From Chloroflexota bacterium (GTDB lineage Bacteria > Chloroflexota > JAJPGV01): a stretch of DNA of 64,000 nt. Of the stretch, positions 44,667-54,183 are shown piece after piece; the stretch's first letter is position 1, and the number at the start of each line of letters is the position of its first letter. The notes beneath the pieces are model-generated. The model was not told where the DNA came from, did no database searches, and saw only the letters and a list, made by a program, of their open reading frames with translations. Both the position numbers and the translations under genes were made by a program. The stretch spans positions 98,566-162,565 of the forward strand of contig JAJPGV010000027.1 in NCBI GenBank assembly GCA_021325635.1, given 5' to 3'.

Positions 44667-44755
44667 AGCTCGCTCTCCTCAGCTCGATGTGCAGCTGGAT
44701 TTTAGAGGCGGACGAGGACCTCCGATGCAGCGCGGGCGCTTGCTATGCGGCTGTG

Positions 44756-45781
44756 CTAACCATTGCAGGCGCCTTCGGCTTCGCGGGCGCCATGCCGGGT
44801 GGCGGCGAGCACACTCAGGGGGCCGGCCATGTTGAAGCGCTCGCGGCATAGCAGCAGCACGCCCCAGCCCAGAAGGGTGCCCAAGAGGAGGGTCATGACC
44901 CGGAAAATAAGCGTGGCGGCAGCAGCCGGGGCGGCGGCCAGGCCCAGGTGGCCCAGCACTGCCGTGCTGGCATCCTCGTTCGCGCCCAGGCCCCCGGGGA
45001 GCGCCGACAACGTCGCCACCGCATTGCCGAAGGCGTACGTGCCCATCGCCCCTATCCAGCCGATGTGCGCCTGGCCAAGGCCCATGAGCGCCAGGTAGAA
45101 GCCCGTGCCGGCGGCGCCGATGGCCAGCAGGTCGAACGCGGAGCCGAGAATGGCCTCGGGCGTATTCGCGACTGTCACGACGTGCTGCCGCAGCTCCCTC
45201 AGACTGGGGCAGTGATGGCCAATGAATGGCAGGTGATCGATGACGAAGAAGCAGCCGTTTGAAATGCCGTCATGCAGGATCAAGGCACCGGCGCCGGCTG
45301 AGATGAGGAAGGCCGCCAGGAGGAACCAGCCGCCGACCTGATAGCCCAAGATGCTGGGGAGCGCGGCCGGCAGCACGAGCAGACCGAACATGACCTCTTG
45401 CACCAGCACCGTGGCGGCCGATCGGCGAATCAATGTTCCGTGCTGGCTCTTCTGCAGGACGGGCAGCAGGAACTGGCCGGCCGGCACCAGCACAGCCGCC
45501 TGGGCGGCGCAAAACAGCAGCAGGGAATCCGTCCACGAGTTGGGAGCGTTGATGGGCCGCATCAGCAGATGCCAGCGCGCCGAGCGGAAGGCCAGGTAGA
45601 GGAAGTACGAGAGCGTCAGGGGCAGCAGGAAGCGCCAGTCAAAGCCTCGGACGGCGCCTGCCAGCTTCAGCGGATCCGCCGCCCACACCATCAGGCACAT
45701 CAGCGCCAGGCCGACTATCAGCGGGAGCCAGCGGCGCGCCTGCCGCAGCGTGAGGGTCAAAGGAATTCGGGGGATTACCAA
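44756..45781 (-). CDS. lysylphosphatidylglycerol synthase TM-region/HpnL-like membrane protein
   Basis: About 341 residues with roughly eight hydrophobic helices. Features of the flippase-like UPF0104 family: LAFRSARWHLLMRP after the second helix, AAQAAVLVPAGQ and SALPGGLGANEDAS. The related HpnL is often found with hopanoid genes, which lie 2 kb away. TTG 45781 is preferred because TATACT (45793-45798, minus) lies 11 nt upstream with AGGG between; ATG 45826, in frame, would place this promoter inside the gene. It probably handles polyprenyl or lipid substrates in the membrane. Confidence 0.7.
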   Translation of the reverse strand: MVIPRIPLTLTLRQARRWLPLIVGLALMCLMVWAADPLKLAGAVRGFDWRFLLPLTLSYFLYLAFRSARWHLLMRPINAPNSWTDSLLLFCAAQAAVLVPAGQFLLPVLQKSQHGTLIRRSAATVLVQEVMFGLLVLPAALPSILGYQVGGWFLLAAFLISAGAGALILHDGISNGCFFVIDHLPFIGHHCPSLRELRQHVVTVANTPEAILGSAFDLLAIGAAGTGFYLALMGLGQAHIGWIGAMGTYAFGNAVATLSALPGGLGANEDASTAVLGHLGLAAAPAAAATLIFRVMTLLLGTLLGWGVLLLCRERFNMAGPLSVLAATRHGAREAEGACNG

Positions 45782-45868
45782 CAGACCCTGAGAGTATAGA
45801 AAGCCATCCCCCGCTCCGCCGGTCATCGAATCGCCAACACCACCTGAAAGTCGTGCCCGAGAGCGGAC

Positions 45869-46897
45869 TCAAAGCCCGAAGGCAGCCTCCGCTTCCAGCA
45901 GCTCGTTGCGCGCATAGCTCATGCCCCCCCGCTCCAGCACGTCCGAAGGTACGTCGACGCTCGACACCGTGCCCAGCAGCGACTCGCTCTGCGCGTAGTC
46001 CAAGAACGCGTCCAGCCGCCGGCGAAAGCTTGCCGCTGATTCCAGCCGGGGATCGAGCGCCAGGCCGGCAGAGCGGTAGCGCCCGGCATGGTGCAGCAGC
46101 CGTCGCTCGAAGTCTTCGCGGGAAATCGACGCCGGCAGCTCGATCTCTCGCAGCGCCGCGACGGCCAGGTGCGCGACGTTGATCGTCGTCTGACGCAGGA
46201 TCGCCAGGCGAGCCTCCTGCTCGAACTCCGCCCGTCCCACCGACCGATCGATCCAGGACTCCGGCCCAATGCGGACGAAACAACGGGTTCGTCCGGTGGT
46301 CATGAAGTCATAGAACACGGCCATAGGCCGCAATTTGAGCGGCGCGCTGCTGTTCTCGACCAGGCGGTACAACCCCGCCCTGAAGCGGGCCAGCCGGCCG
46401 TCGAGCGAAAGCCCACCTTCCGGCGTCCAGTACACGTCGTAGCCTCTGTCGATCAGATTGGCGAAGGTTTGCAGCTGGCCGCGAATGCGCTCCAGCTGCC
46501 GACGGTCAGTGAGGTAACCGATCGGGAACGCCCTGAGCATGTGCAAATGACCCCGCAGGCTGGTAGCGCCAAGGATTCGGCCGGCGAGACCCGGCAGCCG
46601 CAAATAGGCTTGCAGGAAGCCGCGCCAGGACGCATCCTCACGCAGGGCGAAGGCGATCGGGTGGCTGTGCCCCTCGAAGCCGCCGTGCAGATAGCTGAGC
46701 GCCACGAGGATGAGCGAGTCCAGATCGCGCTTGTGGTTGGACACGATGAGCACCGGGTGCTGACCCGAGATGTGCTCCTGCCCCCTCACCTGCACCTCGT
46801 AGGCCAGACGTGGAGCCAAGTAGAATAGCCAGGCAATCAGCCCGCAAAAAGCGTTCTGGATCAGGACGGCGCTGTCGCTCTTGAGCTCATCATCCAC
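45869..46897 (-). CDS. PlsC-like glycerophospholipid acyltransferase
   Basis: A 342-residue protein of the lysophospholipid acyltransferase family. The catalytic H-x4-D is VSNHKRDLDSL, and the phosphate-binding motif is YWTPEGGLSLDGRLARF. It is longer than typical PlsC (~240), with an extra C-terminal half after about residue 210. A hydrophobic N-terminal stretch (FCGLIAWLFYLAP) may anchor it. GTG 46897 has GGGGA 6 nt upstream; the frame continues upstream over the divergent gene without homology. The divergent glycosyltransferase starts only 21 bp away. Confidence 0.68.
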   Translation of the reverse strand: MDDELKSDSAVLIQNAFCGLIAWLFYLAPRLAYEVQVRGQEHISGQHPVLIVSNHKRDLDSLILVALSYLHGGFEGHSHPIAFALREDASWRGFLQAYLRLPGLAGRILGATSLRGHLHMLRAFPIGYLTDRRQLERIRGQLQTFANLIDRGYDVYWTPEGGLSLDGRLARFRAGLYRLVENSSAPLKLRPMAVFYDFMTTGRTRCFVRIGPESWIDRSVGRAEFEQEARLAILRQTTINVAHLAVAALREIELPASISREDFERRLLHHAGRYRSAGLALDPRLESAASFRRRLDAFLDYAQSESLLGTVSSVDVPSDVLERGGMSYARNELLEAEAAFGL

Positions 46898-46918
46898 GAT
46901 CAATCCCCACCGGCGCTG

Positions 46919-48010
46919 ATGGCTGGGCGCTCGGCGGTAAAGGCCCGCGTGCTGTTTGCCGTCGGATCGTGGGGCCTGGGGCACGCCACCCGTGACCTGC
47001 CACTGATTCGTGGTCTCATCGAGCGCGGCCATGCGGTGACGGTCCTGGGCAGCGGTTCCTCCCTCACCCTCCTCCGAGCCGAGCTGCGGGACAGCTGCGA
47101 GCTGATCGAGTTTCCCGGAATGCGCGTGCCCCTCGGCAGCTCTCCCTTCCGCTTCTACTTCAAGTACACGGTCATGCTGCCCATCATCTGCTGGGACACC
47201 TGGCGTCAGCATGTCCAGCTACAGCGACTGCTCGGCGCGCGGCGCTTCGATGCGCTCGTTTCCGACAACCGCTACGCCGCCTGGAGCCGGCAGGTTCCGT
47301 CCTATCTCGTCGCTCACGGCCTGCGCTTCATCGCCCCGGGCCGCGGACGGCTGCTCGAGCTCGGTCTGGAGCATTTCAATGCCTTTGCCTTCCGCCATTA
47401 CCGCCGCATCCTGGTACCGGACTTCGAAACCAATGACCTCTCGGGCGATCTATCACACAACCTGCGCTTCTACGACCCCCATCAAGTGCGCTACCTGGGG
47501 CTCCTATCCAGCGTGCGCCGTCTCGATCTGCCGCGGGACCTGGACCTGTTCATCTCGATCTCCGGGCCGGAGCCGCAACGAACGATCCTGGAGCGAACGG
47601 TAACCGCGCAGCTGTCGCGCGTTCCGGCTCGGGGCCTGGTGGCGCTTGGGCGTGCCGGAAGCCACAACCGCTGGCGCAGCGGCGGATGGGAAATTGCGGC
47701 GTACCTGGATCGAGCCCAACAGGAAGCCGCCATCAACCGCTGCCGGATGGCAGTTATACGAGCCGGCTACAGCACCGTGATGGAGCTGGCCGAGGCTGGC
47801 CAGCCGGCGGTGCTGATCCCGACCCCGGGACAAACCGAGCAGGAGTACGTGGCCGAGTACCAGACCGGCCTCGGCCATGCCCACATGGCAGGGCAGATGA
47901 ATCTGGACCTGGAAGCGGTGCTGCGCCGCGGGCATCCCCCACGGCCTTACGTGCCTCCGCACCGAACCCAGACCTCGGTGCAGCGCTTCCTGGACGAAGT
48001 GCTCGGCTGA
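46919..48010 (+). CDS. MurG-like glycosyltransferase (MJ1255/VC2487-like)
   Basis: A 363-residue GT-B fold protein. Seen: VLFAVGSWGLGHATRDLPLIRGLIERGH split over the first strand-helix pair with the GxGHATR donor/acceptor loop, and a C-terminal GT28-type region with IRAGYSTVMELAEAGQPAVLIPTPGQTEQ, where the Gly-x-x-Thr and Glu contact a UDP-sugar. It resembles the MJ1255/VC2487 family of unknown substrate. Between an acyltransferase and hpnE, a lipid-glycosylation role is plausible. ATG 46919 lies 21 bp from the divergent gene; it converges with hpnE. Confidence 0.75.
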   Translation: MAGRSAVKARVLFAVGSWGLGHATRDLPLIRGLIERGHAVTVLGSGSSLTLLRAELRDSCELIEFPGMRVPLGSSPFRFYFKYTVMLPIICWDTWRQHVQLQRLLGARRFDALVSDNRYAAWSRQVPSYLVAHGLRFIAPGRGRLLELGLEHFNAFAFRHYRRILVPDFETNDLSGDLSHNLRFYDPHQVRYLGLLSSVRRLDLPRDLDLFISISGPEPQRTILERTVTAQLSRVPARGLVALGRAGSHNRWRSGGWEIAAYLDRAQQEAAINRCRMAVIRAGYSTVMELAEAGQPAVLIPTPGQTEQEYVAEYQTGLGHAHMAGQMNLDLEAVLRRGHPPRPYVPPHRTQTSVQRFLDEVLG

Positions 48011-48048
48011 CGCTCCCGTGCCAGCGCCGAGGCTGTCCTCGCGAGCCA

Positions 48049-49374
48049 TCACCGGGACCGACCCTCCCCGGCATCGCCGGCCACGGCCGCGGCGGCGGCA
48101 TGACCACTGCGCACGGCGCTTTCCATGGTGTCGGGCCAGCCGGTGTCGGTCCATGAGCCGGCCAGGTACAGGTTGGTGAGGGGCGTCCGAGCAGCCAGCC
48201 TGCACGCCTGGCTGCCGGAAGCGGGCACGAACGTGGCGGCCCGAACCTTGGTGACCTCGGCATCCAAGAGCTGCGCCGCCGCTGCCGCCGGCAGCGCGCG
48301 CTCGACCTTGGCCGCCACCAGGCGTGCCAGGTCCTCGCGTGGCACCTCCATCAGATCGTCGGCGGCGCTGATCGACACGGCCACGTGGTGGCGTGACTCA
48401 TCCTGGCCCAGGATCCGGGTCCGGTCGAAGAGCCAGAAGGTGCCGCCATCGACGATCGCCGCCAGTACCTCGCCGTCGAAGACTGGCCGGTCGTACCACA
48501 GATTCACACCGACGATAGGAGCCTGCGGCAGGCCGGCCGCGCGGCGCGTCCAGGGCTCGCCGACCAGCGCATGCAGCTCCCGTGGCGGAAGCGCGCTGAC
48601 GTAACTATCGGCGCTCAGTCTCTGGCCCGCGGCGGTCACGGCCGCCCTGACACTCGTGGGACCCTTGTCGATGCATTCGACGCCATCGCCGAAGCGCAGC
48701 TCCGCGCCGCGCTGCTCCAGGTATGACAGCGCAGCCCGCGGCACGATGTCGCTCAGCCCGAGGCGCGCATACCCCATGTTGCCAGCGGCCCGCCGGCGCA
48801 GCAGACCCTCTCGGAACACGAAGCCGGCCTGCCGCGCGCTGACGCGATCGGCCGGGGCGTTGCACGTGGGGATGATGACCAGATTCCACAGCCGCTCGAT
48901 GGCGTTGGCCGACTGCCCCCACCTCGAAAGCCACGCCGCGAACGATTGGTCTTCGGGCAAATGACCGAGCGCGAGGCGGATCAGCGCCAGCACTACCAGG
49001 CACTTCTCGCGTGGGCTGAGATAGGGAAAGGACAGCAGCGACGGCAGCAGGTGCAGCGGCGCCGGCAGCGGCGCGGAGGCCAACCTCGCCGAACCGCGAT
49101 CGGCGTCGACAATGCGTACCTCCAGCCGCCGCTGAAGCGCTGCCTTATCCCACTGCCCGAGCCTGTGCAGCAACGCGACGTACGCGCTGCAGCATCCCAG
49201 GAAGACGTGCTGTCCGTTATCCAGCTCGTGTCCGCGTCGGGAGGTAAACGAAAACGTCCTGCCTCCCGCAAACGGTCGCCGCTCCACCAGCGTCACCCGC
49301 CAGCCCATGTCCGCGAGGTCCATAGCGGCCGTCAAGCCCGCCAGTCCAGCGCCGATCACGAGCGCGGCGCTCAC
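48049..49374 (-). CDS. hpnE: squalene-associated FAD-dependent desaturase HpnE
   Basis: A 441-residue flavin amine-oxidase-fold enzyme. Seen: the FAD-binding LVIGAGLAGLTAAMDLADMGW, VTLVERRPFAGGRTFSF, DNGQHVFLGCCSAYVALL, and a C-terminal NLYLAGSWTDTGWPDTMESAVRSG typical of HpnE and phytoene-desaturase relatives. HpnE reduces hydroxysqualene to squalene in the HpnCDE route. It is the last gene of the hopanoid operon, coupled to hpnD by a 4-bp ATGA overlap. Confidence 0.92.
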   Translation of the reverse strand: MSAALVIGAGLAGLTAAMDLADMGWRVTLVERRPFAGGRTFSFTSRRGHELDNGQHVFLGCCSAYVALLHRLGQWDKAALQRRLEVRIVDADRGSARLASAPLPAPLHLLPSLLSFPYLSPREKCLVVLALIRLALGHLPEDQSFAAWLSRWGQSANAIERLWNLVIIPTCNAPADRVSARQAGFVFREGLLRRRAAGNMGYARLGLSDIVPRAALSYLEQRGAELRFGDGVECIDKGPTSVRAAVTAAGQRLSADSYVSALPPRELHALVGEPWTRRAAGLPQAPIVGVNLWYDRPVFDGEVLAAIVDGGTFWLFDRTRILGQDESRHHVAVSISAADDLMEVPREDLARLVAAKVERALPAAAAAQLLDAEVTKVRAATFVPASGSQACRLAARTPLTNLYLAGSWTDTGWPDTMESAVRSGHAAAAAVAGDAGEGRSR

Positions 49375-50258
49375 TGCCGGGTTCCGGATCCCAGCAGACA
49401 GCGCAGCCAGACGCTCGCTGTTAGGCCAAGCTTGTCGCGGCCGCTCAAGCTGACACGGCCGTTGAAGACGGCATAGTCGGCGGCTTCGATGCGCTGCAGG
49501 ATCTCACGATAGATGCCCTGCATCGTCGCGGTGCAGGCGCGAGCGCGGACGTCGAGCAGCGGCAGCAGCCTGGCGCCGCTGGCGTGGAACGACCAGGCGC
49601 GCTGCGCCTGGAAGGCCATGAGCTGCCGAAAGGGCTCGGTGTACGCCCCGGCCAGCAGCTCTTCCTCGGAGTAGCCGAAGCGTCGGATCTCGTCCTGCGG
49701 GATGTAGATCCGGCCCCGTTCCGCATCCTCCTTCACGTCGCGCATGATGTTCGTGAGCTGCAGCGCCAGGCCCAAGTCAACGGCGTATTGGACCGCCCGC
49801 TCGGCCGAGTAGCCGAAGATCTGCAAACAGATCAACCCGACCACCGATGCGACCCGATAGCAGTACAGCCGCAGGTCGTCGAAGCTGGCGTAGCGTGAGA
49901 TGTCCAGATCCATTTCGACGCCCGCCAACAGCTCCTCGAAGTAGGCTCGCGGAACGTCATAGCGGCGGGCGGCGTCGCCCAGAGCTACCAGGACGGCATC
50001 ATCGGTGCTGCCCTCATAGGCCTGCTCGAGCCGCCGCCGCGTGTGGGCGAGCGCCGAGCGCTTCGCCTCCGGCGAGCCCTGCGCATCGGCATCGTCATCA
50101 CACTCACGGCTGAAGGCATAGGCAGCGTAGATGGCGCGGCGTTTCTCAGGCGGCAGCGAGATGAAGCCGTAGTACCAGTTCTTGGCTTCGCGCTTGGTGA
50201 GATCGCGGCAATAGTCGTAGGCTGCTAGCACAGCGCGGTCTTGCAGCTGGCTAGACAT
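49371..50258 (-). CDS. hpnD: presqualene diphosphate synthase HpnD
   Basis: A 295-residue trans-isoprenyl diphosphate synthase. The two Asp-rich motifs are SRECDDDAD and NIMRDVKEDAERGRIYIP; NWYYGFISLPPEKRRAIYAAYAF and YCYRVASVVGLICLQIFGY match HpnD. It condenses two farnesyl diphosphates to presqualene diphosphate. ATG 50258 begins the conserved part; the frame upstream overlaps hpnC and is not coding. It overlaps hpnC by 8 bp and hpnE by 4 bp. Confidence 0.92.
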   Translation of the reverse strand: MSSQLQDRAVLAAYDYCRDLTKREAKNWYYGFISLPPEKRRAIYAAYAFSRECDDDADAQGSPEAKRSALAHTRRRLEQAYEGSTDDAVLVALGDAARRYDVPRAYFEELLAGVEMDLDISRYASFDDLRLYCYRVASVVGLICLQIFGYSAERAVQYAVDLGLALQLTNIMRDVKEDAERGRIYIPQDEIRRFGYSEEELLAGAYTEPFRQLMAFQAQRAWSFHASGARLLPLLDVRARACTATMQGIYREILQRIEAADYAVFNGRVSLSGRDKLGLTASVWLRCLLGSGTRQ

Positions 50259-51174
50259 CCGCCGCCTGGCGGGCAGAGATGCGACGCCTCTCAGCCAGCA
50301 CCGCGCGGACGAGCAAGCCAAGCTGACGCCAGGCGGCCACGGTTGGCCGCCTGGACAGGACGTCGTAGTCCTGCGCCTCGATTCGATTGAGGATCTCCCG
50401 GCCGCCCAGGCTGAACAGCCGCAGATCCACCCGCAGCCGCTCGTCCACCAGCGGAATGAGCCCCTCACCGGTGGCAAACAGATCGCGAGCGCGCCGGACC
50501 TCGAAGGCCATCAGCCGCCGGAAGCTGTCGGTGGCCGACCCGCTGGCGACGTCCTGCTCGCGGCAGCCGAACCGACGCATGTCTTCCAGCGGCAGGTAGA
50601 TGCGGCCGAGTCGGTAGTCGACCGCCACGTCCTGCCAGAAGTTGGCCAGCTGCAGGGCCGTGCAGGTGGCGTCCGACAGCCGAAAGCGCCGCTCGTCGCG
50701 ATAGCCGAAGAGCAGCAGCACCAGCCTGCCTACCGGGTTGGCGGAGCTGCGGCAGTACTCCTCCAGCTGTGCGTACGTCTCGTAACGCCGCACCGTCTGG
50801 TCCTGGCGATTGGCATCGATGAGCCGCAGGAAGGGCTCCAGCGGCAAGTCGTGGTCGCGAATAGTGCTGGCCAGCGCCACGAATACCGGATGCCGAGCGC
50901 TGCCGGCAAAGCATTCCCGCAGCTGGCGTTCCCAGCCATCCAGGAGGGCCGGCCGGTCCCCCTCCGCCTCATCGCCCAGGTCGTCTACCGATCGGCAATA
51001 GGCATACACGTCGAACATCGGTTGGCGCAGGCGTCGCGGCAGCAGCGCCGACACAACGAGGAAGTTCTCGTAATGAGAGCGGGCCAGCCCGCGCGTGTAG
51101 GCTCGCGCCTCCGACAGCGTAGGGGCAGGCGGCAAAATTCCGCCTGCAGCGGCCCGGGAATCAGCCGCGATCAC
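50251..51174 (-). CDS. hpnC: hydroxysqualene synthase HpnC
   Basis: A 307-residue squalene/phytoene synthase-fold enzyme. Seen: the first Asp-rich motif in YCRSVDDLGDEAEG, the second in ALQLANFWQDVAVDYRLGRIYLP, and SHYENFLVVSALLPRRLR near the start, typical of HpnC. It turns presqualene diphosphate into hydroxysqualene. Start GTG 51174 overlaps the squalene-hopene cyclase stop as GTGA. Confidence 0.92.
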   Translation of the reverse strand: MIAADSRAAAGGILPPAPTLSEARAYTRGLARSHYENFLVVSALLPRRLRQPMFDVYAYCRSVDDLGDEAEGDRPALLDGWERQLRECFAGSARHPVFVALASTIRDHDLPLEPFLRLIDANRQDQTVRRYETYAQLEEYCRSSANPVGRLVLLLFGYRDERRFRLSDATCTALQLANFWQDVAVDYRLGRIYLPLEDMRRFGCREQDVASGSATDSFRRLMAFEVRRARDLFATGEGLIPLVDERLRVDLRLFSLGGREILNRIEAQDYDVLSRRPTVAAWRQLGLLVRAVLAERRRISARQAADV

Positions 51175-53174
51175 TCCAGCACCGCCTGGACCGCCTCCAC
51201 ACTCGGCGCCTGCGCCATGGCCCGGACGAAGCGGCCCAAGGCCATGACCGGGAAGTACTGGCGATAGAGGTGGTAGTTGATCATGAACGCTCGCGGAAAG
51301 CCCGTGCCGGTGAACTCGGGCTCATGCCAGGTGCCCTCCGGCAAGCACCGGTCCAGCAGAAACTGCACGCCGCGTCGGGTGCAGGGGTCGTCCGCGAGAT
51401 CGGCAGCCAGCAGGCCCAGCAGCGCCCAGGCGGTTTGCGACGGCGTCGCCGGGCCACTGGCCCGCCTGTCCGGGCGCTCATACGTCTGCGAGCTTTCCCC
51501 CCAACCTCCGTTCGGCAGCTGGTGCTCGCGCAGCCAGCGAACGGCCCGCTGAACCACATCGCTGTCGGCCGCAAAGCCCGCCGCCCGGAGTGCCGGCAGC
51601 ACAGCCCCAATGCCGTAGATGTAATTCACCCCCCAGCGCCCCCACCACGAGCCGTCGGGCTCCTGGCGGCGACGCAGGTAGTCGACTGCCTGCTGCAACA
51701 CGGGGTGGTCGGCGCTGTAGCCCAGCGTGGCCAGCGCTTCGAGCACGTGCGCGGTCACGTCCTCGGTGGGCGGATCGATCGTCTCGCCAAAGTCGGCGAA
51801 GGGGATTTTGGTGACCAGGTCACGGCAGTTGTCGACGTCGAAGGAGCCCCAGGCGCCGTTCCGGCTGCGCATGCCCTCCAGCCAGCGAACGCCTTTGCGG
51901 ATCGCGGCCCAGACGGCCGATCGCTCCGCGGTTGGCTGACGCCCCTCAGGCGCCAGCGCTTTATACAGGGCCAGCAGCACCATGCTGGTGTCATCCGTGT
52001 CGGGATAGCCCTGGTTGTGGAACTCGAAGGCCCAGCCTCCGGGTGGTGTCCGCCGCGCTCGCACCTGCCAGTCGCCCGGCGCATCCAGCTGGTTTCGCAG
52101 GAGCCACTCCACGGCCTTCGCGATAGCCGGGTGATCGCAGGGCAGGCCCGCATCCAGCAGGGCCACGACCGCCAAGGCGGTATCCCACACCGGCGAGACA
52201 CAGGGTTGGACACGCCAGCCCTCGCCGTCGTGCACGCCAAAGCGCTCCATGCCCGCCAGGGACCGAGCGATGACCGGATGCGAGGTCGGGTAGCCGAGCG
52301 CGTTGAGCGCCAGCAGCGAGTACACCCAGGGTGGCTGAATCCCACCCCAGCTGCCGTCGGGCTCCTGGTGCTCGAGCACCCATTGCTCGGCAACCTTGAG
52401 CGCGCGCCGGCGGATCGAGCGCGGCTCGGGCAGCGCCCGCATGAGCCGGTCGAGCAGCCAGAACGCCCCGCGCCAGCTCAGGAGATTTCCGGGGCGCGGC
52501 AGATCGAAGTCCTTCGCCGACAGTCCTTCTCGCAGCTCATCCAGCCGCGCCCACTCCGGAAACGGACGTACCGGCTTGAGCTCCATGACGATCAGCAGCG
52601 GGACAATGGTCCCGCGCGCCCAGCTGGAGAAGTCGTAGATGTTCAGCGGCAGCCAGTGAGGGAGGAACATCATCTCCGGCGGCATCACCGGCGCCCCATC
52701 CCACGGGTACTCTCCGAACAGCGCCAGCCACAGCTTGGTGAAGATCCGTGCCTTCGGCAGGCTGCCGTGGGCGAGGATGAGCTCTCGCGCACGCCGCATG
52801 CGCGGATCCTCGGGATCCCGCCCAGCCAGCTTGAGCGCGGCGTAGGCTTCGATGGTCGTGCTCAGATCGCTTGGCCCCTGGTAATAGATCGGCCAGCCAC
52901 CATCCGGTTGCTGGCGCAGATCGACGTAGCGAACGATGTCCGCCCAGCGGGAGTCATCGCGCAAGCCCAGGAAGTGCATCAGCATGATGTACTCCGCCTG
53001 GATGGTGACGTTGGCCTCCAGCTCACCGCACCACCAGCCCTCGAGGCCCTGCCGCTCCAGCAGCCAGGCTACGGACGCGTCGAGCACGACTCGCGCTCGC
53101 TCGCGCAGGTCTTGCGCGGCAGGCTCGCCTGAGGCTGGCAGGGCCTCGACGTCGGCGCGATTAACAGTAGCCAT
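51171..53174 (-). CDS. shc: squalene-hopene cyclase
   Basis: A 667-residue class II triterpene cyclase making hopene or hopanol from squalene. The protonating motif is D392-T-D394-D395-T in YPDTDDTSMV. Several QW repeats are visible (QQPDGGWPIYYQ, QEPDGSWGG, QEPDGSWWGRW, QLPNGGWGES). SSxTYERPD and GTGFPRAFMINYHLYRQYFP are family-typical. It is peripheral to the membrane. ATG 53174 or ATG 53183 may be the start; both lie within the 3' end of hpnA. Confidence 0.96.
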   Translation of the reverse strand: MATVNRADVEALPASGEPAAQDLRERARVVLDASVAWLLERQGLEGWWCGELEANVTIQAEYIMLMHFLGLRDDSRWADIVRYVDLRQQPDGGWPIYYQGPSDLSTTIEAYAALKLAGRDPEDPRMRRARELILAHGSLPKARIFTKLWLALFGEYPWDGAPVMPPEMMFLPHWLPLNIYDFSSWARGTIVPLLIVMELKPVRPFPEWARLDELREGLSAKDFDLPRPGNLLSWRGAFWLLDRLMRALPEPRSIRRRALKVAEQWVLEHQEPDGSWGGIQPPWVYSLLALNALGYPTSHPVIARSLAGMERFGVHDGEGWRVQPCVSPVWDTALAVVALLDAGLPCDHPAIAKAVEWLLRNQLDAPGDWQVRARRTPPGGWAFEFHNQGYPDTDDTSMVLLALYKALAPEGRQPTAERSAVWAAIRKGVRWLEGMRSRNGAWGSFDVDNCRDLVTKIPFADFGETIDPPTEDVTAHVLEALATLGYSADHPVLQQAVDYLRRRQEPDGSWWGRWGVNYIYGIGAVLPALRAAGFAADSDVVQRAVRWLREHQLPNGGWGESSQTYERPDRRASGPATPSQTAWALLGLLAADLADDPCTRRGVQFLLDRCLPEGTWHEPEFTGTGFPRAFMINYHLYRQYFPVMALGRFVRAMAQAPSVEAVQAVLE

Positions 53175-54183
53175 GCCGCTCATACCAGCGCACCGCCTTA
53201 CCCAGCGCAACGGCTATTGGCGTCTGCGGAAGACCCAGCTCCCGACGAGCGCGAGAGGGGTCGTAGAACATGGCCGTGCGCGCCATGCGCACGCCTTCCA
53301 GCGGAACGGCGGGGACGGTGCGCATCAGCCGTCCCTGGATAACTTCGCTGGCCGAGCCGATGGCCAGCGCCACGGCGAATGGGAGGCGCACTTTCGGGGC
53401 AGGCCGGCCGGTCTCCGACGCCAGCAGCGCCAGCAGCTCTTTCAAGGTGACGTCACGGTTGCCCAGAATGTACCGCTCGCCAGCCTTGCCATGCTCCAGC
53501 GCGAGCACGTGGCCCTGGGCAACGTCGTCGACGTCGACCACGTTCAGGCCCGTGTCCACGTACGCCGGCAGGCGGCCGCGGAGAAAATCGAGCACGATCT
53601 TGCCGGTGGGTGTCGGCCGGGCATCGCCACAGCCGACCGGCGTGGAAGGATTCACCACCACCACCGACCAGCCCTGCCGCGCCTTCTCCAGGGCGACCTG
53701 CTCGGCCAGGATCTTGGAGCGCTTGTAATGGCTGTGGACCGACTTGGGGTCGGCAAACCAGCGCTCGTCACCGCCACGCCGCCCGGCTTGAGCTTCGGCG
53801 GCAGCCGAATCAGGGATTGCCGCCGGCGGAATGGTCGAGACCGAGCTGGTGTACACCACGGCCTCAACCCCGGTCTCCCGCGCGGCCTGCAGCACGTTTT
53901 CGGTGCCTCGAACATTGACCGCGTAGAACTGATCCGGATCCGCCGCCCATAAGTCGTAGAACGCGGCGGCGTGGAAGACCACCTGACAGCCGGAGCAGGC
54001 GGTCGTGAGGCTGGCCGGATCCAGGACATCGCCCGGCGCTCGCTCGACTTCCTCCGGCAGGGACGAGCGGCGGCCGGCCGCCGCCGGCCGCACCAGGGCG
54101 CGAACGTCGAAGCCTCGCTGCAGGAGCGCGCGAGCCACGTGGCTGCCGATGAAGCCCGTGGCGCCGGTTACCAGGGCTTTCAA
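53161..54183 (-). CDS. hpnA: hopanoid-associated sugar epimerase HpnA
   Basis: A 340-residue extended SDR. Seen: NAD-binding LVTGATGFIGSHVARALLQRGF, APGDVLDPASL, VFHAAAFYDLW, the active-site YKRSKILAE (Y-x3-K), and VVDVDDVAQGHVLALEHGKAGERYILG, all typical of HpnA. Its exact reaction is not established; it is thought to act on the hopanoid side chain or sugar head group. TTG 54183 is chosen: GGGAAGG lies 8 nt upstream and its TTGA overlaps the hpnG stop. The same frame is open far upstream but without homology. Confidence 0.87.
   Translation of the reverse strand: MKALVTGATGFIGSHVARALLQRGFDVRALVRPAAAGRRSSLPEEVERAPGDVLDPASLTTACSGCQVVFHAAAFYDLWAADPDQFYAVNVRGTENVLQAARETGVEAVVYTSSVSTIPPAAIPDSAAAEAQAGRRGGDERWFADPKSVHSHYKRSKILAEQVALEKARQGWSVVVVNPSTPVGCGDARPTPTGKIVLDFLRGRLPAYVDTGLNVVDVDDVAQGHVLALEHGKAGERYILGNRDVTLKELLALLASETGRPAPKVRLPFAVALAIGSASEVIQGRLMRTVPAVPLEGVRMARTAMFYDPSRARRELGLPQTPIAVALGKAVRWYERHGYC

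Noticed and set aside
51270..53132. 620-codon open frame antisense to squalene-hopene cyclase
   Set aside because: It is a shadow of shc; long reverse frames are common in this GC-rich sequence.
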